From the NCBI RefSeq assembly GCF_026341125.1, contig NZ_JAPEOR010000001.1, positions 1,054,001 through 1,118,000 of the forward strand: a stretch of 64,000 nt of DNA, written 5' to 3'. Positions within the stretch are counted from its first letter, which is position 1. Each line of letters begins with the position of its first letter. A program made the translations under genes and the position numbers. Below the pieces are notes generated by a model that was given only the letters and a program-made list of their open reading frames with translations, was not told the DNA's origin and made no database searches. Shown piece after piece: positions 33,759 to 43,991 of the stretch. The DNA is from Streptomyces sp. NBC_01142. Lineage in GTDB: Bacteria > Actinomycetota > Actinomycetes > Streptomycetales > Streptomycetaceae.

Positions 33759-34178
33759 ATGACTGAGCCGGGGCGGGAGCCGAGAGCGCCGTTCGGGGTC
33801 GCCGAAGTGACGGGTCCGTCCATGTACCCGACGCTGAAACACGGCGACCAGCTGCTGGTGCACTACGGCGCCGAGGTGAAGGCCGGCGACGTCGCCGTGC
33901 TGCGTCATCCGCTGCAGCAGGATCTGCTCATCGTCAAGCGCCTGGCCGAGCGGCGCGGCGAGGGCTGGTGGGTGCTCGGGGACAACCCGGGGGCCGAGGG
34001 GGACAGCCGGCTCTTCGGCACGGTCCCCCCGGAGTTGCTGCTGGGGCGGGTACGCGGCAGATACCGGCCGTTCGCCGATGATCAGCGATCGGTCCGCGGG
34101 GCCGTGTCCTGGGCGTTCTCGGCCGTACGGCCGGTGCTCTCCGACCGCTCCGTCTCGAGGCGTTTGCGGGCGCGGTAG
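33759..34178 (+). CDS. sodX: Nickel-SOD maturation protease SodX (S26-like)
   Basis: A 139-residue signal-peptidase-like serine protease that trims the SodN propeptide. The catalytic Ser21 sits in TGPSMYPTLKHGD and the catalytic Lys60 in LLIVKRLAERR; WVLGDNPGAEGDSRLFG is the third S26 block. Unlike true signal peptidases it lacks a membrane anchor, which fits a cytoplasmic substrate. The ATG follows CGGAGG. The 3' end overlaps the end of the convergent CGNR gene by 97 bp. Confidence 0.9.
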   Translation: MTEPGREPRAPFGVAEVTGPSMYPTLKHGDQLLVHYGAEVKAGDVAVLRHPLQQDLLIVKRLAERRGEGWWVLGDNPGAEGDSRLFGTVPPELLLGRVRGRYRPFADDQRSVRGAVSWAFSAVRPVLSDRSVSRRLRAR

Positions 34179-34711
34179 GCGGCCACATTGGCGCGGGTCG
34201 CACAGCGGTCCGAGCAGTAGCGGCGGGAGCGGTTGGTCGAGGTGTCGAGGTAGGCGTTGCGGCACGGCGATGCCTGGCACAGCCCGAGCCGGTCCACGCC
34301 GTACTCCGTGAGATGGAACGCCAGACCCATCGCGGCGATCGCGGCGTACCCCGCCGTCGCGTTGGAGGGGTGGTCGGCGAGGTGCATGTGCCACTTGGGG
34401 CGGCCGTCCTCGTCACGCAGGTCGTGCCCCGAGATCTGCGGGCTGACCGGGAACTCCAGCAGCAGCGAGTTGAGCAGGTCGACAGCCTGGGTCTCGTCGC
34501 CGGAGTCGGCTGCGGTGAAGACCGCGCGAAGGCGGGCCCGTACGGACCGGAAGCGTGTGACGTCCGTGTCGGTGGCGCGGCGCGCGACCTGGGAGGACGC
34601 GCCGAAGAGTTCGCGGATGACCTCGACCGAGGTGAGGGAGTCCTTGTTGCGAGCCGGCTCCTCGGTGTTGACCAGACGCACGGCGTAGTCCGAGTAATAG
34701 GCCAGTTCCAC
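34082..34711 (-). CDS. CGNR zinc-finger (ABATE domain) regulator
   Basis: A 209-residue protein. An N-terminal ABATE-type domain (about 1-130, MELAYYSDYAVRLVNTEEP, GLAFHLTEYG) is followed by the CGNR zinc finger at about 143-185: L-C-Q-A-S-P-C-R-N-A-Y-L-D, then RRYCSDRCATRANVAAYRAR, in which four Cys bind zinc. The family is thought to be stress-related transcription regulators. The C-terminus is variable, and its last 32 codons overlap sodX antisense. Its start is near the divergent methyltransferase gene (79 bp), which it might regulate. Confidence 0.87.
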   Translation of the reverse strand: MELAYYSDYAVRLVNTEEPARNKDSLTSVEVIRELFGASSQVARRATDTDVTRFRSVRARLRAVFTAADSGDETQAVDLLNSLLLEFPVSPQISGHDLRDEDGRPKWHMHLADHPSNATAGYAAIAAMGLAFHLTEYGVDRLGLCQASPCRNAYLDTSTNRSRRYCSDRCATRANVAAYRARKRLETERSESTGRTAENAQDTAPRTDR

Positions 34712-34790
34712 TTGTAGTCCTTACCGCGGCGGTCTAATGTGCTGTAACAGCTGATGATGCTTCGAGGGTATTACGGACGGGAGGCTTCCG

Positions 34791-35576
34791 GTGGCGGAGT
34801 CGGATACGGATACACGCACGGAGGCGGTCATGGGTGCCGACTGGCGGGCCTGGCAGGAGAGCTGGGACCGGCAGCAGGAGTGGTACATGCCCGACCGCGA
34901 GGAGCGGTTCCGGGTGATGCTGGACATGGTCGAGGCCCTGGTGGGACCCGAGCCGAGGGTGCTGGATCTCGCGTGCGGTACGGGAAGTATTACGGACCGG
35001 CTCTTCGCGCGGTTCCCGAAGGCCACCAGTACGGGGGTCGATCTGGATCCCGCGCTGCTGACCATCGCCGAGGGTTACTTCGCCGGCGACGAGCGGGTCA
35101 CCTTCGTCACGGCCGACCTGAAGGACCCCGAGTGGGTACAGAAGCTGCCGTACGACTCGTACGACGCCGTGCTCACCGCCACCGCCCTGCACTGGCTGCA
35201 CAGCGGTCCGCTGGCCACGCTCTACGGCCAGATCGGCGGCCTGGTCCACGACGGCGGTGTCTTCATGAACGCCGACCACATGATCGACGGGGACACCCCG
35301 CGCATCAACGCCGCCGAGCGGGCCCACCGCCATGCGCGGATGGACCGGGCCAAGGCCACAGGCGTGCTCGACTGGGCCGACTGGTGGGCCCTTGCGGCCA
35401 AGGACCCCGTCCTCGCCGGGCCGACCGCCCAGCGCTACGAGATCTACGGCGAGCACGCCGACGGTGACACGCCGTCCGTACGGTGGCATGCGGAGACACT
35501 GCGCGCGGCCGGGTTCGGAGAGGCGCGGACCGTGTGGGCCTCGCCCTCCGACGCGCTGCTCCTCGCCCTCAGGTAG
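34791..35576 (+). CDS. Class I SAM-dependent methyltransferase
   Basis: A 261-residue cytoplasmic methyltransferase. SAM motif I is [15 protein letters not shown] near residues 58-72, motif II acid GVDLDPAL near 84, and [12 protein letters not shown] near 128-139 the post-II block typical of trans-aconitate methyltransferase-like enzymes. The C-terminal lid includes [20 protein letters not shown]. The substrate is unknown. The GTG 34791 follows GGAGG. A strong bidirectional terminator separates it from the convergent transporter operon. Confidence 0.85.
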   Translation: MAESDTDTRTEAVMGADWRAWQESWDRQQEWYMPDREERFRVMLDMVEALVGPEPRVLDLACGTGSITDRLFARFPKATSTGVDLDPALLTIAEGYFAGDERVTFVTADLKDPEWVQKLPYDSYDAVLTATALHWLHSGPLATLYGQIGGLVHDGGVFMNADHMIDGDTPRINAAERAHRHARMDRAKATGVLDWADWWALAAKDPVLAGPTAQRYEIYGEHADGDTPSVRWHAETLRAAGFGEARTVWASPSDALLLALR

Positions 35577-35591
35577 GCCGAAGACGCAAAG

Positions 35592-35630
35592 AAGAGGGCG
35601 GTACGGACACCGGATCCGTACCGCCCTCTT
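35592..35630. terminator. Bidirectional hairpin terminator
   Basis: AAGAGGGCGGTACGGA (35592-35607) pairs perfectly over 16 bp with TCCGTACCGCCCTCTT (35615-35630), 7-nt loop, between the convergent methyltransferase and ABC ATPase genes. The A/T ends give a short U-run in each direction. Confidence 0.92.
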
Positions 35631-35657
35631 CCGCAACCGCAGAACTCAGCCGCAGAA

Positions 35658-36419
35658 CTACAGCACCTTGGACAGGAATGCCTTGGTGCGGTCGTGCTGG
35701 GGGTTGGTGAGGACGTCGCGGGGGTTGCCCGCTTCGACCACGACGCCGTCGTCCATGAAGACGAGGGCGTCGCCGACCTCGCGGGCGAAGCCCATCTCGT
35801 GGGTGACGACGATCATGGTCATGCCGTCCTCGGCGAGGCCGCGCATGACGTCGAGGACGTCACCGACGAGCTCGGGGTCGAGCGCGGAGGTGGGCTCGTC
35901 GAAGAGCATCAGCTTGGGTTCCATCGCCAGTGCGCGGGCGATGGCGACACGCTGCTGCTGGCCGCCGGAGAGCTGGGACGGGTAGTTGCGGGCCTTGTCG
36001 GCCAGGCCGACGCGGTCCAGCAGTCGCTCGGCTCGCTCGCGGGCCACCGCCTTGGTTTCGCCCTTGACCTGGATCGGGGCTTCCATGACGTTGGCCAGCG
36101 CGGTCATGTGGGGGAACAGGTTGAAGCGCTGGAAAACCATGCCGATGTCCCGGCGCTGGGCAGCGACCTCGCTGTCCTTGAGCTCGTAGAGCTTGTCGCC
36201 CTTTTGGCGGTAGCCCACCAGGTTGCCGTCGACGGAGAGCCGGCCGGCGTTGATCTGTTCCAGGTGGTTGATGCACCGCAGGAAGGTGGACTTGCCGGAG
36301 CCGGACGGGCCGACCAGGCAGAACACCTCGCGCGGGGCGACCTCGAGGTCAATGCCCTTGAGGATGTGCGCTGCGCCGTAGGACTTGTGGACGCCCTCGG
36401 CCTTCACCATGGGGTTCAT
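35658..36419 (-). CDS. Polar amino acid ABC transporter ATPase
   Basis: A 253-residue ABC ATPase of the polar amino-acid uptake family. Walker [10 protein letters not shown] near residues 40-48, Q-loop [11 protein letters not shown] near 95-105, signature LSGGQQQR near 148, Walker [13 protein letters not shown] near 169-180, and switch His in VVTHEMGFA. The ATG at 36419 overlaps the permease stop (ATGA, 36416-36419); an internal ATG three codons on is the alternative. With the permease and binding protein upstream it forms an importer probably for glutamate, aspartate or glutamine. Confidence 0.92.
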   Translation of the reverse strand: MNPMVKAEGVHKSYGAAHILKGIDLEVAPREVFCLVGPSGSGKSTFLRCINHLEQINAGRLSVDGNLVGYRQKGDKLYELKDSEVAAQRRDIGMVFQRFNLFPHMTALANVMEAPIQVKGETKAVARERAERLLDRVGLADKARNYPSQLSGGQQQRVAIARALAMEPKLMLFDEPTSALDPELVGDVLDVMRGLAEDGMTMIVVTHEMGFAREVGDALVFMDDGVVVEAGNPRDVLTNPQHDRTKAFLSKVL

Positions 36420-37372
36420 GCAACACCACCCCGGGGGCTGTTGAGGGAGAGCATGTTTGCCTTGACCTTCTGCCACGGTGTCTTGGGCAGCTGCCGCAGA
36501 GATCCGCGGGCGTAGTACCGCTCGACGTAGTACTGGCCGACGCTGAAGACGCTGGTCAGGGCCAGGTACCAGACCGAGGCGACCAGCAGCATCTCCATCA
36601 CCGCGAACGAGGTGGAGCCGATGTTCGTGGCCGCTCGCAGCAGATCGGTGTACTGCACTGCGGAGACCAGGGAGGAGGTCTTGAGCAGGTTGATGAACTC
36701 GTTGCCGGTGGGCGGCACGATGACCCGCATCGCCTGGGGGAGCACGACGCGACGCATGGTCTTGCTGTTGGGCATACCCAGGGCGTGGGAGGCCTCGGTC
36801 TGGCCCTCGTCGACCGACTGGATGCCGGCCCGGACGATTTCGGCCATGTAGGCGCCCTCGTTCAGGCCCAGGCCCAGCAGGGCGACCATGAACGGCGTCA
36901 TGACGTCGACCATCTCGTCCTTGTAGAACCCGAGGTTCAGGACGGGGAAGATCAGCGCGAGGTTGAACCACAGCAGCAGCTGGACGTAGACCGGGGTGCC
37001 GCGGAAGAACCAGATGTACAGCCAGGACACCGCCCCGGTGACCGGGTTCTTCGACAGTCGCATGACCGCGAGGACGATGCCCAGCACCAGACCGATGAGC
37101 ATCGAGAGCACGCTGATCAGCAGCGTACGGCCGGCGCCGGCCACGATCCGCTCGTCGAAGATGTAGCTCCCGACCGTGTCCCAGTTGACGTCGCCCTGGG
37201 AGAACGAATACACCAGCGTGCCCAGCAGGGCCACCACAACCACACCGGAGACCCAGCGGCCCCAGTGTCGGACGGGAATGGCCTTGATCTGCTCGGGAGG
37301 TGTGGCCACCTTGGTGACCGCCGAGTCGGCTGGTGGCTCGTCGGCGGGTGTCTTGTCGAACTTGTCAGTCAC
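36416..37372 (-). CDS. Polar amino acid ABC transporter permease
   Basis: A 318-residue permease with a roughly 40-residue acidic/Pro-rich cytoplasmic N-terminus and about six membrane helices. The HEQRTALG-type family block is visible around [21 protein letters not shown] and the EAA loop near [19 protein letters not shown]. Only one permease gene is present, so it likely works as a homodimer, unlike the two-permease GluCD arrangement. The C-terminal tail is basic. It follows the binding-protein gene by 45 bp and is coupled to the ATPase gene. Confidence 0.9.
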   Translation of the reverse strand: MTDKFDKTPADEPPADSAVTKVATPPEQIKAIPVRHWGRWVSGVVVVALLGTLVYSFSQGDVNWDTVGSYIFDERIVAGAGRTLLISVLSMLIGLVLGIVLAVMRLSKNPVTGAVSWLYIWFFRGTPVYVQLLLWFNLALIFPVLNLGFYKDEMVDVMTPFMVALLGLGLNEGAYMAEIVRAGIQSVDEGQTEASHALGMPNSKTMRRVVLPQAMRVIVPPTGNEFINLLKTSSLVSAVQYTDLLRAATNIGSTSFAVMEMLLVASVWYLALTSVFSVGQYYVERYYARGSLRQLPKTPWQKVKANMLSLNSPRGGVA

Positions 37373-37417
37373 AGTGACTGCCCTTCAGTGAAACGCTTGA
37401 GGCGAGAACGCCGGAGA

Positions 37418-38383
37418 TCACTTGCCGGCGTTGATGGTCGCCTCGGTCACGGCGCTGTCCTTGACGTCCCACTTTTCCAGGACCTTCTCGTACTCGCCGT
37501 TCTTGATGATCGCGTTCAGGGCGTCCTTGAGCGCGTCGCGCAGCTGGGCGTTGTCCTTGTCGACGGCGATGCCGAAGGGGCCGGCGCCGGTCTGGTCACC
37601 CACGACCTCGAAGTCGTTGCCACCGCCCGCGGTCTTGGCGATGTGCGCGGCGACCGGGTAGTCGTTGAGGTCGGCGACGGCGCCACCGGACTTCACCCGG
37701 GTCTGGGCCTCGGCGTCGGTGTCGAAGGCCTCGATGGTGAGCTTGCCCTTGCCGTCCTTCTCACACTTGGCGGCCTGGGTCTTGAAGGTGTCCTCGTAGG
37801 TCGTACCGCGCTGCACGGCGACCTTCTTGCCACACAGGTCGTCGAGCGAGTCGATCTTGTTCGGGTTGCCCTTCTTGACCAGGAGCGAGACGCCGGAGTT
37901 GAAGTAGTCGACGAAGTCGACGCCCTTACCGGTCTTCTTGCCCTTGTCGTCCAGACCCTCCTGGCGGGCCTTGGTGTCGCTCATGGCAGACATGACAAGG
38001 TCCTGGCGGCCGGTGTTCAGCGACGAGATCAAGCCGTCGAAGGTGCCGCTGGTGAACGTGAACTCCACGCCGAGTTCCTTGCCGAGTGCCGCGGCGATGT
38101 CGGGGTCGATACCGACGATCTTGCCGCCCTCCTCGTACTCCATCGGAGCGTACGCGGCGTCCGTACCGACCTTGATCACGCCGGCGTCCTGGTACTTCTT
38201 CGGGAGCTTCTTGAAGAGCGGGGCGCTGCTCGACGTGCCTCCGTCGGTCTCCTTGGTGCCCGAGCCGGAGCTCGTCTGGTCACCACAGGCGGTGAGCATC
38301 AGCGCGCCGGCGACCGCGATCGCGCCGACTGCGGCGATCCGGGACCTGGCGGCAGTCGTACGACGGGTGGTGCTTGCGGTCAT
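37418..38383 (-). CDS. Amino acid-binding lipoprotein (SBP family 3)
   Basis: A 321-residue extracellular binding lipoprotein. The signal peptide has a twin-Arg-like basic start and lipobox L-T-A-C with Cys33. After a Ser/Gly/Thr-rich linker the family 3 fold begins with IKVGTDAAYAPMEYEEGGKI, continues GIDPDIAAALGKELG and contains RGTTYEDTF. It captures a polar amino acid for the permease/ATPase encoded downstream. The gene leads the three-gene operon and, as in similar systems, is set apart for higher expression. Confidence 0.92.
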   Translation of the reverse strand: MTASTTRRTTAARSRIAAVGAIAVAGALMLTACGDQTSSGSGTKETDGGTSSSAPLFKKLPKKYQDAGVIKVGTDAAYAPMEYEEGGKIVGIDPDIAAALGKELGVEFTFTSGTFDGLISSLNTGRQDLVMSAMSDTKARQEGLDDKGKKTGKGVDFVDYFNSGVSLLVKKGNPNKIDSLDDLCGKKVAVQRGTTYEDTFKTQAAKCEKDGKGKLTIEAFDTDAEAQTRVKSGGAVADLNDYPVAAHIAKTAGGGNDFEVVGDQTGAGPFGIAVDKDNAQLRDALKDALNAIIKNGEYEKVLEKWDVKDSAVTEATINAGK

Positions 38384-38903
38384 GAGCGGGGTCCTCCGGC
38401 GGGTGAGGGAGCTACCAGTGGGTCGTTGTACTCATCTTCGAGTGTCGCGACCTTGTGTGTTTTCGGCATCTTGCCATTCGGACTAGCCCATTCAGGGGGC
38501 TCGGCATGTCAAAATCGGGTAACGGGACACCCCCGGACCCCAGAAGGCCGGTACATCAAGGCCGGACCTTTCACTGGAATACCTTCTTCCGGCCGGAAGA
38601 TCTCCTGCTCGACGTGCGTCGTGGCCAGGTTTCATGCCGCATAGCGGGCTTGTCCGGATATTCGCCCATGAGTCACATCACCAGACTGATACTGACTCGT
38701 CGGCGGTGCGGTCGGTCGGGTAAGAAGGACGTTTACACCCCTCATCCGGGGCTCAGGGCGCGTGTGCGGCGCGCCCGCGCGTACGTATTCACCCCTGTCA
38801 GGCGGGCCAACCGCTGAGGCAGGGAACGGACGCGGTGCCCGCCCACCCCTCCTCAACCAGGAGTGGCCACCCTCAACTGATGAAGACCAAAGGGGTCAAC
38901 CAA
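38384..38903. other. 520-bp divergent region: amino-acid importer and malic enzyme
   Basis: Shared upstream region of two divergent transcription units. No coding sequence is supported: frames through it are short and Arg/Pro/Ser-rich. Its middle (about 38600-38720) is less G+C-rich than the flanks and should contain the promoters; no confident promoter or operator was assigned. A possible upstream start for the malic enzyme (ATG 38880) lies at its right end. Confidence 0.5.
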
Positions 38904-40124
<1,221 letters not shown>

Positions 40125-40173
40125 CGGGACGCGGTTCCACACGTTCTGTGCGGGCGTGAGGAAGCTGTACGAC

Positions 40174-40219
40174 GACGGGCCGCGTCGCACCCCTTGGCAG
40201 GGGTGCGACGCGGCCCGTC
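40174..40219. terminator. Very long hairpin terminator after malic enzyme
   Basis: Arms 40174-40194 and 40199-40219 are perfectly complementary over 21 bp around a TGGC loop; the stem begins GACGGGCCGCG. Located 50 bp after the malic enzyme stop. Confidence 0.92.
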
Positions 40220-40713
40220 CGCGTACGCGGTGGGCGGATGGAACGCTCTGCCGGCCCTCCGGCCCGTTGTGGCGGATGGTCCGAATGGGCCACGGGCCGG
40301 TCGGCTTCCGGCGATTCGGCTGATCGGGTGGCGCGGCGGTGCGGGTGGTGCGGGGGTGCGGGTGGCTCGGTGGTTACGGGCCTGCTTCCGAGCCCGCTTC
40401 CCGGTCCGGTTCCGAGCCCGCTTCCGAACCCACTTCGTGTCATGCCGTCGTGGGCGAGGGCTTTCTGATCGACCTCGTCACGCTCGCGATGCCGTCCGCG
40501 CCGTGGCCCGCCGCGCTCGCGGCTGCCAGGAGGTTTCCCCTGAGCAGAGCCGGGACGACCGCGCCGATGCCCGAGGACGTGTTCGTGCCCACCAGAGCCC
40601 CTCGCTGCCGCATGGACCTCCACCGTGCCGCCCGGCGCCTGCGGCCAACGGACGGTCGAAAACCGGTCACTTGCCGGTCCGCGGGCGGCCCGCCGCAAGA
40701 GCTCCCGTGCGCT

Positions 40714-40746
40714 GTTCCGTCCGAAGCCTTCCAAGGTTCACCTCGC
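40714..40746 (+). promoter_or_regulatory. Putative PHO box (PhoP direct repeats)
   Basis: GTTCCGTCCGA (40714-40724) and GTTCACCTCGC (40736-40746) are two 11-nt units in phase, 22 bp apart, with a degenerate unit between. Streptomyces PhoP binds 11-nt direct repeats of GTTCACC type, and the site is 47 bp before a gene coupled to the phosphatase phoD, a known PhoP target. Confidence 0.5.
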
Positions 40747-40792
40747 ACTGCTGTGATGCACCGCGCCACCCCCGTCAGCACAGGAGGCGTTA

Positions 40793-41371
40793 GTGAACCT
40801 GGTCGTCAACGGCGACGCCGAGAGCGGGCCCGGAGGGTCCGCCGAACCGGTCGGCACAGTGACCGGATGGGTCATCGGGCAGGGCGCGCCCGCGCTCATC
40901 GCCTACAGCCTGGGCGGTGGGTACCCGACCCCCGCCGATCCCGGGCCCGTCCAGCGCGGCAGCCGCTTCTTCAGCGGCGGGAACACGCCCCGCACCACCC
41001 TCGTACAGGACATCGTGCTGCCCGCCGCCGGAGCGACCGGGCGCGCCGCCGTCGACGCCGGCCGGGTGCGGTACGCCGTCGGCGCCTGGCTCGGCGGCTA
41101 CGCGGCCCAGGAGGACGGCGCGCGTCTGTCCGTGGAGTTCCGCGACACCCGGGGAACGCCCGTCGCGCTGAGCGTGCTCGGCCCGGTGACCGCCGCCGAA
41201 CGCGGTGCACGCACCGGCCTCGTGGAGCGCACCGCGGCGGCCGCCGTACCGCCCGGGGCCCGCAGCGCGCGCGTCCTGCTGGTCTTCACCCGTACCGGCG
41301 GCGGGACGTCGAACGACGGCTACGCGGACGGGATCTCGCTCACCCTGACGGCTACGGGAGGCCGGTCGTGA
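40793..41371 (+). CDS. Beta-sandwich (CBM-like) protein coupled to phoD
   Basis: A 192-residue protein from GTG 40793 with GGAGG upstream. It begins NLVVNGDAESGPG, the usual opening of galactose-binding-like/CBM4-type jelly-roll domains, and continues with alternating beta strands; the C-terminal strand reads N-D-G-Y-A-D-G-I-S-L-T-L. No signal peptide or membrane segment. Its stop overlaps the phoD start (GTGA), so the two are translationally coupled. It might bind PhoD in the cytoplasm and leave with it through the Tat pore, or bind a polymer; both are inference. Confidence 0.7.
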   Translation: MNLVVNGDAESGPGGSAEPVGTVTGWVIGQGAPALIAYSLGGGYPTPADPGPVQRGSRFFSGGNTPRTTLVQDIVLPAAGATGRAAVDAGRVRYAVGAWLGGYAAQEDGARLSVEFRDTRGTPVALSVLGPVTAAERGARTGLVERTAAAAVPPGARSARVLLVFTRTGGGTSNDGYADGISLTLTATGGRS

Positions 41372-42921
41372 CGCTCAACCGCCGTGATCTGCTCAAGGCG
41401 GCCGGTGCCGCGGGCGCGCTCAACCTCGCCTGGCCGCTGAGCGCGGGCCTCTCGCCTGCGCAGGCCCGCGAGGCCGCCGAGGCGCTGGGCGCCGACTACG
41501 ACCCGGCGCCGTTCACGCTGGGTGTCGCCTCCGGGGACCCGCAGCCGACGAGCGTCGTGCTGTGGACCCGCCTCGCGCCCGAACCCCTCGCTCCCGAGCA
41601 GAAGCTGCCCGAGATCGTCGAGGTCGAATGGGTCGTCGCCCAGGACTCCGCCCTGCGGCGGGTCGTGGCCCGCGGCAAGGCCCCGGCCTCCGCCACGCTC
41701 GGGCACAGCGTGCACATACCCGTCGGCGGGCTGCGGGCGAACACCCGCTACTGGTACGCCTTCACGGCGCTCGGAAAGACCAGCCGGGTCGGCCGCACCA
41801 GGACCGCACCTGCCGGCCCCGTCGCCAAGGTCCGTTTCGCCGCGGCCAACTGCCAGGCCTTCCACGACGGTTACTACGCCGCCCATCGCGGCATCGCCCG
41901 CGAGAACGTGGACTTCGTCGTCCACCTCGGCGACTACATCTACGAGCACGGCCCCGTCGGCGGCGACCATGTGCGCGACCATGACACCGCCGAGATCCTC
42001 ACCCTCGCCGACTACCGGCGCCGGCACGCCCTCTACAAGGGCGACGCCTCCCTGCGCGAGGCTCACGCCGCCCACCCCTGGTTCCTCACCTGGGACGACC
42101 ACGAGGTCGTCAACGACTACAGCGGTACGGGCGGCGGCGCGCCGTTCCTGCGGCGCCGGGCAGCCGCGTACCAGGCCTGGTACGAGAACATGCCCCACCG
42201 CGACAGCGGGAACTCGGCGCTGCCCGACCCCGAGATCCACCGGGTCCGCCGCTGGGGCGACCTGCTGGAACTGACCGTCCTCGATCTGCGTTCGTACCGC
42301 TCCGCGCAGAATCTCGCGGACGGCACGATCCTCGGCGCCGATCAGAAGTCCTGGCTCAAGCAGGGCATCACGCGGGCCCCCGATGCCTGGCACGTCTGGG
42401 CCAACTCGATCATGCTCAGCCAGCTCCGGGGCAGGCCCGGCGGCCCGTACATGTTCACCGACCAGTGGGACGGCTTCCTTGCCGAGCGCAAGGAAGTGCT
42501 GAACCATGTCCGCACCAGCGGCCTCGAGGACCTCGTCGTGATCACCGGCGACTGGCACTCCGCCTTCGTCGACGACATCAGGACCGACTTCGACGACACC
42601 TCCTCGCCCGTCGTCGGCACGGAGTTCACCGCACACTCGGTCACCTCGGGGGCGTACTCCGCGGAGTGGAACAAGACCAACGGCCCGGTCATGGGCCGGG
42701 CCAACCCGCATCTGAAGTACTTCGAGGGCAACCGCTACGGCTATGACGTCTACGAGGTCACGCCGGAGCGCTTCAGCGCCCATATGCGGGTGATCGCCGA
42801 CCGGCGCGACCCGGTCTCGCCCGTCACCACCCTCACCACGTTCCATGTGGACCGCGGCACGGCAGGCTCGTACGAGGACCCGGCGACGAAGAACTCCCCG
42901 GCCCAGTACAGAAGGGACTGA
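41368..42921 (+). CDS. phoD: Tat-exported PhoD-family alkaline phosphatase/phosphodiesterase
   Basis: A 517-residue secreted metallophosphatase. The Tat signal L-N-R-R-D-L-L-K-A-A-G-A-A-G is at residues 3-16. A beta-sandwich lead domain (FTLGVASGDPQPTSVVLWTR) precedes the catalytic domain, whose metal ligands sit in AAANCQAF, HLGDYIYEHG, TWDDHEVVNDY and VITGDWHSAF. PhoD enzymes use Ca2+ and Fe3+ and release phosphate from mono- and diesters, including teichoic acid. Expression is likely phosphate-regulated via the upstream PHO-like box. It starts at GTG 41368, coupled to the preceding gene. Confidence 0.93.
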   Translation: MTLNRRDLLKAAGAAGALNLAWPLSAGLSPAQAREAAEALGADYDPAPFTLGVASGDPQPTSVVLWTRLAPEPLAPEQKLPEIVEVEWVVAQDSALRRVVARGKAPASATLGHSVHIPVGGLRANTRYWYAFTALGKTSRVGRTRTAPAGPVAKVRFAAANCQAFHDGYYAAHRGIARENVDFVVHLGDYIYEHGPVGGDHVRDHDTAEILTLADYRRRHALYKGDASLREAHAAHPWFLTWDDHEVVNDYSGTGGGAPFLRRRAAAYQAWYENMPHRDSGNSALPDPEIHRVRRWGDLLELTVLDLRSYRSAQNLADGTILGADQKSWLKQGITRAPDAWHVWANSIMLSQLRGRPGGPYMFTDQWDGFLAERKEVLNHVRTSGLEDLVVITGDWHSAFVDDIRTDFDDTSSPVVGTEFTAHSVTSGAYSAEWNKTNGPVMGRANPHLKYFEGNRYGYDVYEVTPERFSAHMRVIADRRDPVSPVTTLTTFHVDRGTAGSYEDPATKNSPAQYRRD

Positions 42922-42992
42922 ACGCGAGCGGGACGCGTGTCACAGCCGTACATGGTTCCGCCGCGTCCCGCCCCCGCCCTACCCTCAAGGTC

Positions 42993-43958
42993 ATGTTCGC
43001 CGCCTACGCCGCCCGCATCGATCGCGACCAGCCCCTCAACGGCCTCGAACTGGGCGAACGCCCGGCTCCCGAGGCACGCCCCGGCTGGACCACCGTCACT
43101 GTCAAGGCCGCCTCCCTCAACCACCATGACCTCTGGTCGCTGCGGGGCGTCGGCCTCGCCGAGGACAAGCTGCCGATGATCCTCGGCTGCGATGCCGCCG
43201 GCATCGACGAGGACGGCAACGAGGTGGTGATCCACTCCGTCATCGGCCAGACCGGGCACGGGGTCGGCCCGAACGAGCCCCGCTCCATCCTCACCGAGCG
43301 CTACCAGGGCACCTTCGCCGAGCAGGTCACCGTCCCCGCCTGGAATGTGCTGGCCAAGCCGGCCGAGCTCTCCTTCGAGCAGGCCGCCTGCCTGCCGACC
43401 GCCTGGCTCACCGCGTACCGGATGCTCTTCACCAACGCCGGGGTGCGGCCCGGCGACTCGGTCCTCGTGCAGGGCGCCGGGGGAGGTGTCGCGACCGCCG
43501 CGATTGTCCTCGGGAAGGCGGCAGGCCTGCGCATGTACGCCACCAGCCGCGACGAGGCCAAGCGCAAGCGGGCCCTGGAGCTGGGCGCGGAGGAGGCGTA
43601 CGAACCGGGGGCGCGGCTGCCCCGGCGCGTGGACGCCGTCATCGAGACGGTCGGCGCCGCGACCTGGTCGCACTCGGTCAAGTCGCTGCGGCCCGGCGGC
43701 ACCCTGGTGATCTCCGGCGCCACCAGCGGCGACCGTCCCTCGCACGCCGAGCTGACCCGGATCTTCTTCCTGGAGCTCAAGGTCGTCGGCTCGACGATGG
43801 GCTCGAAGGACGAACTGGAGGATCTCCTCTCCTTCTGTGCGGCGACGGGCGTACGGCCGGTGATCGACGAGGTGCTGCCGCTGGACCGGGCCAGGGACGG
43901 TTTCGAACGGATGGCCGGCGGCGACCTTTTCGGAAAGATCGTGCTGACGGCCTCTTGA
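42993..43958 (+). CDS. Zinc-type/quinone oxidoreductase family dehydrogenase
   Basis: A 321-residue MDR-superfamily protein. The GroES-like N-terminal half contains NHHDLWSLRGVGL and MILGCDAAG, and the Rossmann half V-L-V-Q-G-A-G-G-G-V-A-T-A near 165 (NADPH site). The structural zinc-loop cysteines are absent, pointing to the quinone oxidoreductase branch rather than classical alcohol dehydrogenases. The substrate is unknown. The ATG (42993) follows phoD by 71 bp on the same strand but no shared function is suggested. Confidence 0.85.
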   Translation: MFAAYAARIDRDQPLNGLELGERPAPEARPGWTTVTVKAASLNHHDLWSLRGVGLAEDKLPMILGCDAAGIDEDGNEVVIHSVIGQTGHGVGPNEPRSILTERYQGTFAEQVTVPAWNVLAKPAELSFEQAACLPTAWLTAYRMLFTNAGVRPGDSVLVQGAGGGVATAAIVLGKAAGLRMYATSRDEAKRKRALELGAEEAYEPGARLPRRVDAVIETVGAATWSHSVKSLRPGGTLVISGATSGDRPSHAELTRIFFLELKVVGSTMGSKDELEDLLSFCAATGVRPVIDEVLPLDRARDGFERMAGGDLFGKIVLTAS

Positions 43959-43991
43959 TGGACCGTCAGGTGTACTGATGGGATCCGCCCC

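Larger units (their letters stand above)
40125..40792. other. 668-bp gap upstream of the PhoD operon
   Basis: Apart from the malic enzyme terminator (40174-40219) and a putative PHO box (40714-40746), no gene is supported. A stretch at about 40375-40440 is a degenerate short repeat of TTCCGAGCCCGC type, related in style to the repeats encoding the globin leader. A minus-strand frame ending at 40440 has a hydrophobic Gly/Ala/Ser stretch but no recognisable family or start. Confidence 0.55.

Noticed and set aside
35658..38383. Assignment as the gluABCD glutamate system
   Set aside because: Only one permease gene is present and the gene order differs, so the specific gene names are not used; only the polar amino-acid family is supported.
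40440..40781. Minus-strand frame with a Gly/Ser/Ala hydrophobic stretch upstream of the PhoD operon
   Set aside because: No ribosome site, no family resemblance, and it overlaps the putative PHO box; too weak to call a gene.
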